A stretch of DNA of 64,000 nt from Mumia sp. zg.B17 (GCF_019550915.1 NZ_JAHWCI010000009.1:231676-295675), one strand, 5' to 3'. Shown: positions 1 through 9,273, counted from the stretch's first letter. Notes: a model not told the origin generated them from the letters alone. Translations and numbers: made by a program.

Positions 1-765
1 CCGGACGACCTCGCGCTCGCACGGACGGGCGACGACGTCCGGGCGGTGTGGGCCGACGGCAAGGTGGCCTCCCTGCTGGGCGCCGAGGGCGGTCACAGCA
101 TCGACGACTCGCTCGCCGTGCTGCGGGTGCTCTCGCGGCTCGGCGTCGCCTACATGACCCTCACGCACAACGACAACACGGCGTGGGCCGACTCCGCGAC
201 CGACGAGCCGGTCCACGGCGGTCTCACCGACCTCGGTCGCGACGTGGTTCGGGAGATGAACAGGCTCGGGATGCTCGTCGACCTGTCCCACGTGGCGACG
301 ACGACCATGCACGACGCCCTCGACGTCACGGCGGCGCCGGTGATCTTCAGCCACTCCAGCTGCCGCGCGGTGGCCGACCACCCTCGCAACGTGCCGGACG
401 ACGTGCTGCTCCGCCTGCGTGACAACGGGGGCGTGCTGATGGTGGCCTTCGTGCCGAGTTTCCTCAGCGAGAGCTGGGCGCGCTGGCGTCACGGCGGCGA
501 GGTCGGCCCCGAGCCTCGGGTCACCGTCCAAGACGTCGTGGACCACATCGAGCACGCTCGTGAGGTGATGGGCGTCGAGCACGTCGGGCTGGGCGGTGAC
601 TACGACGGCTTCGTGCGGTTCCCCGTCGGTCTGGAGGACGTCTCGACCTACCCGCGCGTCCTCGAGGCGCTCGCAACCCGGGGGTGGAGTGCCGACGACA
701 TGGCGGCGCTCGCGGGCGGCAACGCGCTCCGCGTGCTCGACGCGGTCACGTCCGGCGGCCGCTGA
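1..765 (+). CDS. Membrane dipeptidase, M19 family (5' end outside window)
   Basis: A zinc dipeptidase of the renal dipeptidase family, which hydrolyses dipeptides including those with a D-residue at the second position. The frame is open from base 1, so 254 C-terminal residues are visible and the N-terminal HxD metal ligands lie outside the window. Visible motifs are GAEGGH (Glu29 of the visible part, the bridging metal ligand in the family), DLSH and FSHSS (metal and substrate histidines), and GGDYDG near the C terminus. The last 20 bp overlap the 3' end of the convergent reductase gene. Family assignment is firm; physiological substrate unknown. Confidence 0.9.
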   Translation, partial: PDDLALARTGDDVRAVWADGKVASLLGAEGGHSIDDSLAVLRVLSRLGVAYMTLTHNDNTAWADSATDEPVHGGLTDLGRDVVREMNRLGMLVDLSHVATTTMHDALDVTAAPVIFSHSSCRAVADHPRNVPDDVLLRLRDNGGVLMVAFVPSFLSESWARWRHGGEVGPEPRVTVQDVVDHIEHAREVMGVEHVGLGGDYDGFVRFPVGLEDVSTYPRVLEALATRGWSADDMAALAGGNALRVLDAVTSGGR

Positions 766-1591
766 ACACCTCCGCCACCGTGGTCGCGGGGCGCCCCAGC
801 AGCGCGGGAACGTCGTCGCTCACGTGCTCCAGCTCGCCGTCGGCGACGGCGGTGTAGGTGCTGACCCACGCCTCGACCAGCCAGCGCGGTGCCTCGTACC
901 GTGCCCGGCTGGCGAACGCCTCCTGCACCGTCTCGGCGACGTACCGGTGAGGTCTGCCGGTCGCCGTGGTGAGGAGCGCCGCGATCTCGTCGAGCGTCAG
1001 GGCCTCGGGCCCGGTGAGCTCGTACGTCCTGCCCGTGTGCGCTGTGGGGTCCTCGAGCACGTGTGCGACCACCGCCGCCACGTCGGCCTGGGAGACGGAG
1101 GCGACCCTGCCGCGACCGGCGGGCCCGCGGATCACGCCGTCGTCGCCGAACATCGTCTGGATCGCCTCGGTGTAGAGGTTGTCGCGCAGGAACGTCCACT
1201 CCACCGGAGCGGCGGCGATCAGCTCCTCGGTCGCGCCGTGGTCGCGGGCGAGGAGGAACCCTGCGTCCGGACCCGCCCCGACGAACGACAGGTAGACCAG
1301 CTGGCGTACGCCCGCAGCGACCGCCGCGTCGACCGCCGTACGGTGCTGGGCGACGCGGTCGGCCGACTCTGTCGCCGAGACCAGAAAGAGGGTGTCGAGT
1401 CCTTCGTACGCCGCCCGGCATGCGTGCGCGTCGTCGTACGAGGCGACCGCGACCTCCGACCGGGGCAGAGTCGGCGTGCGTGCCGGATCGCGGACGATCA
1501 GCCGCGTGGCATACCCGCCGTCGGCGAGGTGGCGTGCGGCCGCCCGGCCGACGCGGCCGGTCGCTCCCGTGATGCCGATGAGGGTGGTCAT
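746..1591 (-). CDS. NmrA-like NAD(P)-binding oxidoreductase
   Basis: A 281-residue atypical short-chain dehydrogenase of the NmrA/QorB type. The N terminus has the Rossmann fingerprint GATGRVG (residues 9-15) and then a VRDP segment, as in proteins binding NAD(P)(H). Family members act as quinone reductases or redox-sensing proteins; nothing here defines the substrate. It is convergent with the dipeptidase (20 bp overlap) and lies 61 bp downstream of the alpha/beta hydrolase on the same strand, so it may be cotranscribed with it. Confidence 0.8.
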   Translation of the reverse strand: MTTLIGITGATGRVGRAAARHLADGGYATRLIVRDPARTPTLPRSEVAVASYDDAHACRAAYEGLDTLFLVSATESADRVAQHRTAVDAAVAAGVRQLVYLSFVGAGPDAGFLLARDHGATEELIAAAPVEWTFLRDNLYTEAIQTMFGDDGVIRGPAGRGRVASVSQADVAAVVAHVLEDPTAHTGRTYELTGPEALTLDEIAALLTTATGRPHRYVAETVQEAFASRARYEAPRWLVEAWVSTYTAVADGELEHVSDDVPALLGRPATTVAEVFSGRRT

Positions 1592-1652
1592 GCCCCCGAT
1601 CGTGGCACGGGAGTCTGGTGGTGCGTCGCCTCTCCGGTCTGAGAACGTGGCG

Positions 1653-2375
1653 TCACCTCAGGTGCCGGGCGAAGAACCTGGCCGCGTCGTCCGCCGCGAA
1701 CGGCGGAACCCCGGTGTGCCCGCCCATGTTGGCTTGCAGCGTCTTCTCCTGGGAGCCGAAGGCATCGAAGAGGTCCAGTGCCCGCTGCCGGTCATTCCCT
1801 TCGTCGTCCCACTGCAGCAGGACGTGCAGCGGCACGGTGATCTGACGGGCCTCGTCGAACATGACGCGCGGCACGAAGGTTCCGGCGAACAGCCCGAGCG
1901 CCGCGATGCGTGGCTCGACCAGCGCCAGCCTGATCCCGAGGGCGGTCACCCCGCCCGAGTAACCGACCCGGCCGCTGATCCCTGGCAGCGCGAGGAGGTC
2001 GTCCAGGAGCGTCTGCCATTCGGGGACGGCGTTCTCGACGAGGGGAAGGACCAGCCTGTCGACGATCTCGTCGACGGGCTCGCCGGCCAGCACCGCTCGC
2101 CGCAGGTCGGCGCGGGCCTGCTCGGCGTCGGCCGACGGAGGTCGACCGCCGGCCCCTGGCAGCTCGATCGTGGCCGCGGCGAAGCCGTTCGCTGCGGAGT
2201 GTCTCGCTCGCCCCACCAGCCGCGGGTACATCGTTCGAAGCCCGCCAGGGTGACCCATGAGGAGCACCGGCGCTGGCGAGGACGTGGGGGTCCACAGCAT
2301 GCCGGGGATGCCGCCGAGGGTGAACTCTCGTTCGAGGACGCCGTCGTCGAGGCGCTCTTCGGAGGTGATGCGCAT
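1653..2375 (-). CDS. Alpha/beta hydrolase, dienelactone-hydrolase-like
   Basis: A 240-residue soluble hydrolase. The nucleophile elbow is GYSGG at about residue 145, with a late GGHTG that supplies the likely catalytic His and an early MGHPGG oxyanion-hole region. The start at 2375 (MRITSEERL) was chosen over a frame opening at 2441 because a GAAAGG ribosome-binding site sits just upstream and the extra residues are not hydrolase-like. A promoter -10 (TAGCCT, 2508-2513) lies upstream, and a 16-residue ORF with a stronger ribosome-binding site is placed between promoter and gene. Substrate unknown. Confidence 0.75.
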   Translation of the reverse strand: MRITSEERLDDGVLEREFTLGGIPGMLWTPTSSPAPVLLMGHPGGLRTMYPRLVGRARHSAANGFAAATIELPGAGGRPPSADAEQARADLRRAVLAGEPVDEIVDRLVLPLVENAVPEWQTLLDDLLALPGISGRVGYSGGVTALGIRLALVEPRIAALGLFAGTFVPRVMFDEARQITVPLHVLLQWDDEGNDRQRALDLFDAFGSQEKTLQANMGGHTGVPPFAADDAARFFARHLR

Positions 2376-2418
2376 GGTCGTGCCTTTCGGGAGTGCTTGA
2401 ACGGCGCTCCCGGACGAC

Positions 2419-2469
2419 CTATCGCCCGGCTGTGACCTCACCGAGGAGCACCCACGTCATTGCGTTCAC
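2419..2469 (-). CDS. Putative 16-residue leader peptide before the hydrolase gene
   Basis: A GTG-initiated ORF reading MNAMTWVLLGEVTAGR, then a TAG stop. An ideal AGGAGG (2478-2483) lies 8 nt before the GTG, and a TAGCCT -10 box (2508-2513) puts the predicted transcription start near 2500. The ORF ends 43 nt before the hydrolase ATG, whose own ribosome-binding site is weaker. It could be a regulatory leader peptide, a translational-coupling ORF or the remnant of a longer gene. No known family recognised. Confidence 0.35.
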   Translation of the reverse strand: MNAMTWVLLGEVTAGR

Positions 2470-2589
2470 GGGTAGCACCTCCTCGTTCTCTCGCACAGCG
2501 TGCGGAAAGGCTAGCAAGGACCCTTGTCCGGGTCGACCAGTGTGGGGCTCCCGCCTCCGCTGATCGGTCTCGGTGCGCGTCGCCTCGCC

Positions 2590-2727
2590 TCAGTCCTTGG
2601 GCTGGCTGTGGGTCGCGATCGCCTGGAGCTCCGACCGCAGGCGCTGCGCGTCGCGGTTCCCGTTGCCGACGCGGAACGCCGGGAAGCGTGGGCTGGTCGT
2701 GATCAGATGCTTTCGTGAATGCCTCAT
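2590..2727 (-). CDS. Hypothetical small basic protein, 45 residues
   Basis: An ORF beginning MRHSRKHLITT and ending with HSQPKD. I list it because, after the first six codons, nearly every third position is G or C, as in real genes of this window, and because it lies in a 440-bp stretch otherwise without a recognisable gene. An in-frame ATG also exists at 2739. There is no clear ribosome-binding site. Positively charged, no membrane segment, no recognised family. It could be a chance frame. Confidence 0.3.
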   Translation of the reverse strand: MRHSRKHLITTSPRFPAFRVGNGNRDAQRLRSELQAIATHSQPKD

Positions 2728-2814
2728 GGCAACAACCATGCGCTCGTACAGATCGAGACAGAAGGTGTGTAAAAGTCGTTGACCGCACAGATCCTGCCAC
2801 GTAGCGTCGACTCC

Positions 2815-3780
2815 ATGATCCGTACGGTCGCTGCCTTGGTCACCGACGACGTCACCGCCTTCGAGCTGGGGGTGGTGTGCGAGGTCTTCGGGATCGACCG
2901 GACCGAGGATGGCGTCCCGCCGTTCGACTTCCGGATCTGCGGCCCGGAGGCAGGAGTTCCCGTCCGCCTCTCGGTCGGCGGGTCGATCGTCCCCGACCAC
3001 GGTCTCGACGGGCTGCTGGGGGCCGATCTCGTCGCCGTCGTCCCGTCGTGGCGACGGACCGGCGAGGCGCTCGCGCCGCTGGACGAGGCGATCCTGTCCG
3101 CTCTGCGCGCCGCTCACGCCTCCGGAGCCACGATGCTCAGTCTCTGCAGCGGCGCGTTCATCCTCGCGGAGGCGGGGCTGCTCGACGGGCGCCCGTGCAC
3201 GACCCACTGGCGCCATGCCGCCCTGCTCCGCACGATGTTCCCGGTCGCGGAGGTCAACGAGGACGTCCTCTTCGTCGACGACGGTGACATCGTCACGAGC
3301 GCCGGTACGGCGGCCGGGATCGACGCCGCACTCCACCTCGTGCGCCGGGAGATCGGGAGCGCGGCCGCCAACGCGATCGCGCGGCGCATGGTGGTGGCGC
3401 CGCAGCGCGACGGTGGTCAGCGGCAGTTCATCGACCATCCCGTGCCCGAGTGCAGCGACGACATGTTCGCCGAGGTGCTCGACTGGATGGTCGAACACCT
3501 GGAGGAGCAGCAGCCGGTCTCGCGCCTGGCGGAGCTCGCCGGGATGTCGCCGCGGACGTTCGCTCGTCGCTTCACCGCAGAGACGGGGACGACGCCGATC
3601 CAGTGGCTGGCTCAGCAGCGGATCCTCCGGGCCCGCACTCTCCTGGAGTCGACCGACCTCGACATCGACCACGTCGCGCACCGCTGCGGCTTCTCGTCCG
3701 GCACGCTGCTGCGTCACCACTTCCGGCGACTGGTCGGCGTCACGCCAGGGGAGTACCGCAAGACCTTCGCCCTGGCGTGA
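2815..3780 (+). CDS. GlxA-family transcriptional regulator (DJ-1/PfpI plus AraC HTH)
   Basis: A 321-residue regulator. Residues 1-190 form a DJ-1/PfpI-like domain with an SLCSGAF elbow; in this family the cysteine is usually not catalytic and the domain is thought to sense a ligand. Residues 220-321 form an AraC-type double helix-turn-helix (LAELAGMSPRTFARRF, then IDHVAHRCGFSSGTLLRHHF). The start at 2815 (MIRTVAALV) matches the usual family N terminus; an upstream TTG at 2779 is possible but adds unrelated residues. Target genes unknown; it is convergent with copA, 22 bp away. Confidence 0.88.
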   Translation: MIRTVAALVTDDVTAFELGVVCEVFGIDRTEDGVPPFDFRICGPEAGVPVRLSVGGSIVPDHGLDGLLGADLVAVVPSWRRTGEALAPLDEAILSALRAAHASGATMLSLCSGAFILAEAGLLDGRPCTTHWRHAALLRTMFPVAEVNEDVLFVDDGDIVTSAGTAAGIDAALHLVRREIGSAAANAIARRMVVAPQRDGGQRQFIDHPVPECSDDMFAEVLDWMVEHLEEQQPVSRLAELAGMSPRTFARRFTAETGTTPIQWLAQQRILRARTLLESTDLDIDHVAHRCGFSSGTLLRHHFRRLVGVTPGEYRKTFALA

Positions 3781-3802
3781 GCGAGGCGCGGCGCGGGGCG
3801 GG

Positions 3803-6022
3803 TCAGAGGTTGCGCAGCCGCAGCGAGTTCGTGACGACGAGCACCGAGCTCGCGGCCATCGCGGCGCCGGCGATCAGCGGGTTGAGGAAGCCGGCCGCCG
3901 CGAGCGGGATCGCCGCCACGTTGTAGCCGAACGCCCATCCGAGGTTCTGCTTGATGGTGCGCAGCGTACGGCGCGACAGCTCGATGGCCCGGGGAGCGAG
4001 GCGCAGGTCGCCGCGGACGAGGGTCAGGTCCGACGCCTCGATCGCCACGTCGGTGCCGGTGCCCATGGCGATCCCGAGATCGGCGACGGCGAGGGCCGGT
4101 GCGTCGTTGACCCCGTCACCGACCATCGCGACCGTACGCCCGCGGGCCTGCAGGTCGGCGACGGCCGCGGCCTTGGCCTCCGGCAGCACCTCGGCGACGA
4201 CCTCGGTGATGCCGACCTCGCGCGCCACGTCCTCGGCGACCGAGCGTCGGTCGCCGGTGAGGAGGACTGGCTCGAGGCCGAGCGCGCGCAGCCGGCGTAC
4301 GGCCTCGGCCGACGTCGGCTTGACCCGGTCCGCCACCGCGACGACCCCACGAACCTCGCCGTCGACCGCCACGTGGACCGGCGTGGTCGCAGGACCGGTG
4401 TCCGGCAGGCCGTCAGGAAGGCTCGATCCCTGCTCGAGGAGCCACGGGAGGCGTCCGACGAGAACCTTGCGGTCCTCGACCACGCCGCCGACCCCGAGTC
4501 CAGTCGTGGTGACGAACTCGTGCACCTCGGGCAGGTCCCCCGCCTCGCGGGCCGCCGTCGTCACCGCACGGGCCAGGGGGTGCTCCGACGCCGCCTCGAC
4601 CGCACCGGCGAGCCGCAGGAGCTCGCCGGCGTCGGTGCCGGCGACGGTCTCCACGCCGACGACGTGCATCGCTCCCTCGGTCACCGTGCCGGTCTTGTCG
4701 AGCACGACGGTGTCGACCCGGCGGGTGGACTCGAGGATCTCCGGGCCCTTGACGAGGATGCCCATCTGCGCCCCGCGGCCGGTCCCGGCCAGGAGCGCCG
4801 TCGGCGTCGCGAGCCCGAGAGCGCAGGGGCAGGCGATGATGAGGACCGCGACCGCCGCGGTGAACGCCTCCGTGGGCGTCCCGCCCGCCAGCAACCACCC
4901 GGCGAGCGTGCCGAGGGCGATCACGATGACGACCGGCACGAAGACGGCGGAGATGCGGTCCGCGAGGCGCTGGACCGGCGCCTTGCCGCTCTGAGCGTTC
5001 TCCACCAGGCGTGCCATCTGGGCGAGCTGCGTGCCCTCGCCGACGGCCGTGGCGCGGACGACGAGCCGGCCGCCGGCGGCGACCGTTCCGCCCACGACAC
5101 GGTCACCGGCTGTGACGTCCACCGGGACGCTCTCGCCGGTCAGCATCGCGGCGTCGATCGACGCGCTGCCCGAGACGACCTCACCGTCGGCGGCGACCTT
5201 CTCGCCCGGTCGCACCACGAAGGTGTCACCGACCCCGAGCTCGGCGACGGGGACCTCGACCTCTCGGTCGCCACGGAGCACAGTGACCCGCTTGGCGCCC
5301 AGCGAGAGGAGCGCGCGGAGGGCGGCGCCGGAGTCCCGCTTGGCGCGCTGCTCGAGATAGCGACCGAGCAGGATGAAGACGGTGACCGCGCTGGCCACCT
5401 CCAGGTAGATCTCGTCGGCCCCGGACCCCTGGGCGAACCAGGTGAGCTCCATCGTCATGCCGGTCACGCCGGCGTGACCCCAGAACAACGCATAGACGGA
5501 CCAGGCGAACGCGGCGGTGACGCCGATCGAGATCAACGTGTCCATCGTCGCGGCGCCGTGGCGCGCGTTGACCAGCGCGGCACGGTGGAACGGCCAGGCA
5601 CCCCACACCGCGACGGGGGCGGCGAGCGTGAGCGCGAGCCACTGCCAGTTGTCGAACTGCCACGCGGGAACCATCGACAGCACCAGGACCGGGGCCGCGA
5701 GGAGCGCCGAGACCACGAGCCGCTGCCGCAGGGACACCAGCTCGGGATCCTCGTCGGGCGTGGCGCCGGAGCCGGTCGCGTACCCCGTCGCGGCCGGCTC
5801 CGGCAGATCACGGACGGGAGCGGCGGAGTAGCCCGTCTTCTCGACGGTGGCGACGAGGTCGGCCACGTCGACGAACGCCGGCGCGGACACGTACGCCCGC
5901 TCGGTCGCGAAGTTGACGGACGCCTCGACGCCCTCGAGCTTGTTGAGCTTCTTCTCGACACGGGCGGCGCACGAGGCGCAGGTCATCCCGCCGATGTCGA
6001 GCTCGTGGGTCTGGAGCGTCAC
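3803..6022 (-). CDS. copA: Copper-exporting P1B-type ATPase
   Basis: A 739-residue heavy-metal P-type ATPase that exports Cu(I) across the plasma membrane. One N-terminal metal-binding domain has GMTCASC (Cys15 and Cys18). The membrane CPC motif ([12 protein letters not shown]), the phosphorylation site DKTGTVT, the SEHPLA nucleotide-binding His-Pro, TGES, and the GDGVNDAP hinge at about residue 635 are all present. The C-terminal membrane helices carry YN and a late SS pair, typical of Cu(I) P1B-1 pumps. Its start overlaps the copZ stop by 4 bp (ATGA). It is the third gene of the csoR-copZ-copA operon and should be copper-induced through CsoR. Confidence 0.95.
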   Translation of the reverse strand: MTLQTHELDIGGMTCASCAARVEKKLNKLEGVEASVNFATERAYVSAPAFVDVADLVATVEKTGYSAAPVRDLPEPAATGYATGSGATPDEDPELVSLRQRLVVSALLAAPVLVLSMVPAWQFDNWQWLALTLAAPVAVWGAWPFHRAALVNARHGAATMDTLISIGVTAAFAWSVYALFWGHAGVTGMTMELTWFAQGSGADEIYLEVASAVTVFILLGRYLEQRAKRDSGAALRALLSLGAKRVTVLRGDREVEVPVAELGVGDTFVVRPGEKVAADGEVVSGSASIDAAMLTGESVPVDVTAGDRVVGGTVAAGGRLVVRATAVGEGTQLAQMARLVENAQSGKAPVQRLADRISAVFVPVVIVIALGTLAGWLLAGGTPTEAFTAAVAVLIIACPCALGLATPTALLAGTGRGAQMGILVKGPEILESTRRVDTVVLDKTGTVTEGAMHVVGVETVAGTDAGELLRLAGAVEAASEHPLARAVTTAAREAGDLPEVHEFVTTTGLGVGGVVEDRKVLVGRLPWLLEQGSSLPDGLPDTGPATTPVHVAVDGEVRGVVAVADRVKPTSAEAVRRLRALGLEPVLLTGDRRSVAEDVAREVGITEVVAEVLPEAKAAAVADLQARGRTVAMVGDGVNDAPALAVADLGIAMGTGTDVAIEASDLTLVRGDLRLAPRAIELSRRTLRTIKQNLGWAFGYNVAAIPLAAAGFLNPLIAGAAMAASSVLVVTNSLRLRNL

Positions 6023-6237
6023 GACCCCACGACCTGATAGCTCCCCGCCTCGTCGACCGCGGCCGCGACGGCGGCGTCGTCGAGCGGGACGTCGCTGGTC
6101 ACGTGCACCGACGAGGTGCCGCCGGCGACGAGGTCGACGTCCACGGACCGGACGCCCTCCAGCGCCCCGATCTCCTCCTTGACGGCGCCTGCGCAGTGGC
6201 CGCAGGTCATCCCGGTGACGTGGTAGGTCGTGTTCAT
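6019..6237 (-). CDS. copZ: Copper chaperone, heavy-metal-associated domain
   Basis: A single 72-residue HMA domain with the metal-binding motif GMTCGHC (Cys12, Cys15). Such proteins carry Cu(I) in the cytoplasm and pass it to the N-terminal domain of CopA. It lies 49 bp after csoR and overlaps copA by 4 bp, so the two are probably translationally coupled. The His in the CxxC loop (CGHC) differs from the Ala-Ser loop of the CopA domain. Confidence 0.92.
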   Translation of the reverse strand: MNTTYHVTGMTCGHCAGAVKEEIGALEGVRSVDVDLVAGGTSSVHVTSDVPLDDAAVAAAVDEAGSYQVVGS

Positions 6238-6286
6238 GTTGGGCTCCTCGAGAGTCGGTCGAGCAGGGTACGGGGAAGGGCTGGGG

Positions 6287-6577
6287 TCACGACCGCACGA
6301 GGCGAGCGATCGCGGCGGAGGCCTCGGCGATCTTTTCCTCAGCCCTGTCGCCGGAGGCGATGGCGTCGTGGACGCAGTGCGAGAGGTGCTCGTCGAGCAA
6401 GGTCAGGGCGACGGACTCCAGCGCCTTGGTGGCGGCGGAGACCTGGGTGAGGACGTCGATGCAGTAGACGTCCTCCTCGACCATCCGCTGGAGCCCGCGG
6501 ACCTGACCCTCGACGCGCCTGAGCCGCTTGAGGACTGCGGCCTTGTCGTCGCTGTAACCGGGTGCGTGGGTGTCCAT
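6287..6577 (-). CDS. csoR: Copper-sensing repressor CsoR
   Basis: A 96-residue all-helical DUF156 repressor. The Cu(I) ligands of the family are present as Cys39 (VYCIDV) and His64-x3-Cys68 (HLSHC). Binding copper releases the protein from DNA. The start at 6577 follows a promoter with -35 TTGTCC, a 17-nt spacer and -10 TATTCT, whose -10 ends 7 nt before the ATG, so the mRNA is probably leaderless. The CsoR-type palindrome at 6588-6604 overlaps this -10, predicting autoregulation together with copZ and copA. Confidence 0.93.
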   Translation of the reverse strand: MDTHAPGYSDDKAAVLKRLRRVEGQVRGLQRMVEEDVYCIDVLTQVSAATKALESVALTLLDEHLSHCVHDAIASGDRAEEKIAEASAAIARLVRS

Positions 6578-6584
6578 GCCGCCG

Positions 6585-6613
6585 AGAATACCCCTAGGGG
6601 GTATGAGGGACAA
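6585..6613 (-). promoter_or_regulatory. csoR-copZA promoter with CsoR operator
   Basis: On the minus strand, TTGTCC (6608-6613) and TATTCT (6585-6590) are separated by 17 bp. The inverted repeat ATACCCC-TA-GGGGGTAT (6588-6604) covers the spacer end and most of the -10. This closely matches the GC-rich, TA-flanked operators of actinobacterial CsoR proteins. Binding here should block RNA polymerase until copper is present. Confidence 0.85.
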
Positions 6614-6637
6614 GACCTCGGTGGGCACACTCGTCGT

Positions 6638-7075
6638 GTGACTGATGCAACGGCGTCCATGTCGGAGACCGGCCTCGGCGGAGCCCTCGGCTTCCGCTTC
6701 GTGGAGCTCTCCGGTGACCGCGCGACCATCGAGTGGACCGTGGGAGCGCAGCACCTCCAGCCGTTCGGGATCGTCCACGGCGGTGTGCACTGTGCGGCCC
6801 ACGAGAGTGCCGCCAGCATGGGCGCGCAGGCGTGGCTCCGCGACAGGGGTCTGGTGGTCGGGGTCAACAACAACACCGACTTCCTCCGGCAGGCCCGCGA
6901 GGGCGAGACGCTCCGTACGGTCGCGACGCCGATCCACCGCGGGCGGACCACCCAGCTGTGGGAGATGAACACGACGAACGCCGAGGGGAAGCTCGTCGCC
7001 CGCGGACAGGTCCGTCTCGCCCACATCCCGGGGACGCCGCCCGAGGAGTTCCTCGCTCTGCTTGGCGCCGAGTAG
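6638..7075 (+). CDS. Hotdog-fold thioesterase, PaaI/MenI type
   Basis: A 145-residue acyl-CoA thioesterase. The family active-site motif is seen as FGIVHGGVHCAAHESAAS, with HGG and the conserved acidic residue after it. The best resemblance is to the YbdB/MenI group, which hydrolyse dihydroxynaphthoyl-CoA or aryl/acyl-CoA thioesters. I placed the start at GTG 6638 (VTDATASMSETG); ATG 6659 is a plausible alternative, and neither has a strong ribosome-binding site. It is divergent from csoR but carries no copper-related motif. Precise substrate undetermined. Confidence 0.8.
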   Translation: MTDATASMSETGLGGALGFRFVELSGDRATIEWTVGAQHLQPFGIVHGGVHCAAHESAASMGAQAWLRDRGLVVGVNNNTDFLRQAREGETLRTVATPIHRGRTTQLWEMNTTNAEGKLVARGQVRLAHIPGTPPEEFLALLGAE

Positions 7076-7118
7076 GGCCGAAGCGCGGAATGCGTTCGGC
7101 CGTGCCGGGAGGACGACC

Positions 7119-7262
7119 TAGACTGGTCCGGTCGCGACTGGCGTTCAGGTGGGTCGACCACCAGGGAGCGACACACCAGCACAGACCGCGGGACCGTACG
7201 CCTGGGCCCTGGGTCGACCGCCACCTCCGGGTGGACCGACCTGACCAGGAGGACTCGTCCCC
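7119..7262 (+). promoter_or_regulatory. serA promoter and ~130-nt structured leader
   Basis: A TAGACT -10 box (7119-7124) predicts transcription from about 7131, giving a leader of about 130 nt. It holds two copies of GGGTCGACC (7152-7160 and 7211-7219), each with a self-complementary GGTCGACC core. A stem-loop (GGTCG 7212-7216 with CGACC 7237-7241, inner CCACC/GGTGG) sits just before the AGGAGG (7246-7251). Whether this controls serA is inference. Confidence 0.45.
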
Positions 7263-8531
7263 GTGACGACACAGACGCTCTACACCATGACCTCAGACCT
7301 TCCCGTGACCACGCCACGGCTCGAGGACCACGACATCCGTGTCCTCCTGCTGGAGAACATCCACGCCGACGGCGCCGAGTTCCTGCGCGCGCAGGGCTAC
7401 CAGGTGGAGACGCGCACCGGAGCCCTCGGCGAGGACGAGCTGATCGAGGCAGTCCAGGGCGTTCACCTCCTCGGCATCCGCTCCACGACGTACGTCACCG
7501 AGCGCGTGCTCGCGCAGGCGCCCGACCTCCTCTCGGTCGGCGCCTTCTGCATCGGCACCAACCAGATCGACCTCAAGGCGGCGGCGGCCCGCGGGGTGGC
7601 CGTCTTCAACGCGCCGTACTCCAACACGCGCTCGGTCGTCGAGCTCGCCATCGGCGAGATCATCTCGCTCGCGCGCCGGCTCAACGAGAAGACCAATGAC
7701 ATGCACGCCGGCATCTGGAACAAGTCCGCGCAGGGCAGCCACGAGATCCGTGGCCGCAAGCTCGGCATCGTGGGCTACGGCAACATCGGCAGCCAGCTGT
7801 CCGTGCTCGCTGAGGCCCTCGGCATGCAGGTCTCCTACTACGACGTGGCCGACAAGCTCGCACTCGGCAACGCCAAGCGGTGCGCGACGCTCCACGAGCT
7901 GCTCGAGACCGTCGACGTCGTGACGCTGCACGTCGACGGCCGGCCGGGCAACGCCGGCCTCTTCGGCGCCGCGGAGTTCGCGCGGATGAAGCCGCGCTCG
8001 CTCTTCCTCAACCTCTCCCGCGGCATCCTCGTCGACACCGTCGCGCTGCGGGCGCACATCGAGTCGGGCCACATCGCCGGTGCCGCCGTCGACGTGTTCC
8101 CCGTGGAGCCCAAGAAGCAGGGCGAGCCGTTCGAGTCCGACCTTCGCGGGCTCCCCAACGTGATCCTCACGCCGCACGTCGGCGGCTCGACGATGGAGGC
8201 TCAGCAGGACATCGGCCGCTTCGTCTCGGGCAAGCTGCACTCCTACCTCGTCGACGGGTCCACCGACCTCTCCCCGAACCTGCCGCACCTCCAGCTGCCG
8301 TCGTACGGCGACCACCACCGTCTCGCGCACATCCACCACAACGTGCCGGGCGTGCTGTCGGCCATCAACGTGGTGCTCGGCGACCACGGCGTCAACATCG
8401 ACGGTCAGATCCTGGGGACTCGCGGCGAGATCGGCTACGTGCTCACCGACATCGACAAGCAGCTCGAGCCCGAGACGCTCGCGGCGCTCGGCACGCTGCC
8501 CGAGACGATCCGGCTCCGCCAGCTCACCTGA
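7263..8531 (+). CDS. serA: D-3-phosphoglycerate dehydrogenase
   Basis: First enzyme of serine biosynthesis, oxidising 3-phosphoglycerate with NAD+. At 422 residues it is the short E. coli-like type: substrate and NAD-binding domains followed by a C-terminal ACT domain, without the extra domain of the ~530-residue mycobacterial type. The NAD site is GIVGYGNIGS (about residue 160). Catalytic RSVVELAIGE, a Glu/Asp region and the His of PHVGGST are present. The ACT domain begins near HIHHNVPGVLSAIN, the usual serine-feedback site. GTG 7263 is preceded by AGGAGG at 11-nt spacing; ATG 7287 is a weaker alternative. Confidence 0.93.
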   Translation: MTTQTLYTMTSDLPVTTPRLEDHDIRVLLLENIHADGAEFLRAQGYQVETRTGALGEDELIEAVQGVHLLGIRSTTYVTERVLAQAPDLLSVGAFCIGTNQIDLKAAAARGVAVFNAPYSNTRSVVELAIGEIISLARRLNEKTNDMHAGIWNKSAQGSHEIRGRKLGIVGYGNIGSQLSVLAEALGMQVSYYDVADKLALGNAKRCATLHELLETVDVVTLHVDGRPGNAGLFGAAEFARMKPRSLFLNLSRGILVDTVALRAHIESGHIAGAAVDVFPVEPKKQGEPFESDLRGLPNVILTPHVGGSTMEAQQDIGRFVSGKLHSYLVDGSTDLSPNLPHLQLPSYGDHHRLAHIHHNVPGVLSAINVVLGDHGVNIDGQILGTRGEIGYVLTDIDKQLEPETLAALGTLPETIRLRQLT

Positions 8532-8534
8532 CGC

Positions 8535-9227
8535 TCAGCCGCGCTGGTCGAGCATCTCAGCGAGGGCGCCGGCGAGCCCGGTCGCGTCCTCGAGCATCGG
8601 CAGGTGGCCCGTGGCGAGGCTCCGCTCACGGCGGGTACCGAGCCGGGCAGCGAACCGTCCTTGGAGGCCAGGGGAGAGCTCGCGGTCCTGCGTCGTCGTC
8701 ACGTACCCGGTCGGCACCCGTAGCGCGTCGGTCCCGGTCCGCCCGCGGTAGAGGTCGGGCGACTCGGGCACGAACTCGGCGACGATCCGCGCGGCAGTGG
8801 GCTCGTCCAGGCCCGCAGCGACGCCGCGGCGGAGGGCGCCGTCCGGTGGCCGGGTGCCCGCGAGCCGCATCGCGAGGCTCATCAGGTGGCGCTGTGGGAA
8901 GGGCATCGAGGAGACGAACGACCCGCCGGGTGGCGGGACGACGGCGCTGACTCCGATCACGGCGCTGACCCGTGGGTGAGCCCGACGGGCGAGCTCGGTG
9001 CCGACGACGCCGCCGGACGAGTGCGCGACCACGGCAAACCGGTCCCACGGCGCGGAGTCGAGGGCAGCGTCGACGTACGAGGAGAGGCTCGGCGTACGAC
9101 CGTCGGGCCGGGAGGCGACCGCGGTCTCGTGGTCGGGGCCGAGTGCTTCGCGCGCCGCGTCCCAGATCCACGCCGGTAGCCCGGCGCCGCTGAGCAGGAG
9201 GACAGGTCCACCGGAGTTCGTCATCAC
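8535..9227 (-). CDS. Alpha/beta hydrolase
   Basis: A 230-residue soluble hydrolase with nucleophile elbow AHSSGG (about residue 69) and a late TGHLPMLE region that carries the probable catalytic His. It ends 3 bp from serA (convergent) and is divergent from a WYL-domain regulator across a 46-bp gap, so that regulator may control it. A second in-frame ATG lies directly after the first (MMT). Substrate unknown. Confidence 0.75.
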   Translation of the reverse strand: MMTNSGGPVLLLSGAGLPAWIWDAAREALGPDHETAVASRPDGRTPSLSSYVDAALDSAPWDRFAVVAHSSGGVVGTELARRAHPRVSAVIGVSAVVPPPGGSFVSSMPFPQRHLMSLAMRLAGTRPPDGALRRGVAAGLDEPTAARIVAEFVPESPDLYRGRTGTDALRVPTGYVTTTQDRELSPGLQGRFAARLGTRRERSLATGHLPMLEDATGLAGALAEMLDQRG

Positions 9228-9273
9228 CCCATCGTCTCGTCAGAACTCGTCACCCTTGTGTCACTCTTTTCTC

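Noticed and set aside
2909..6037. Very long open frame of over 1000 codons on the plus strand
   Set aside because: It is antisense to copA and overlaps the GlxA gene; composition is Arg/Asp/Gly-rich with no domain, an effect of high GC.
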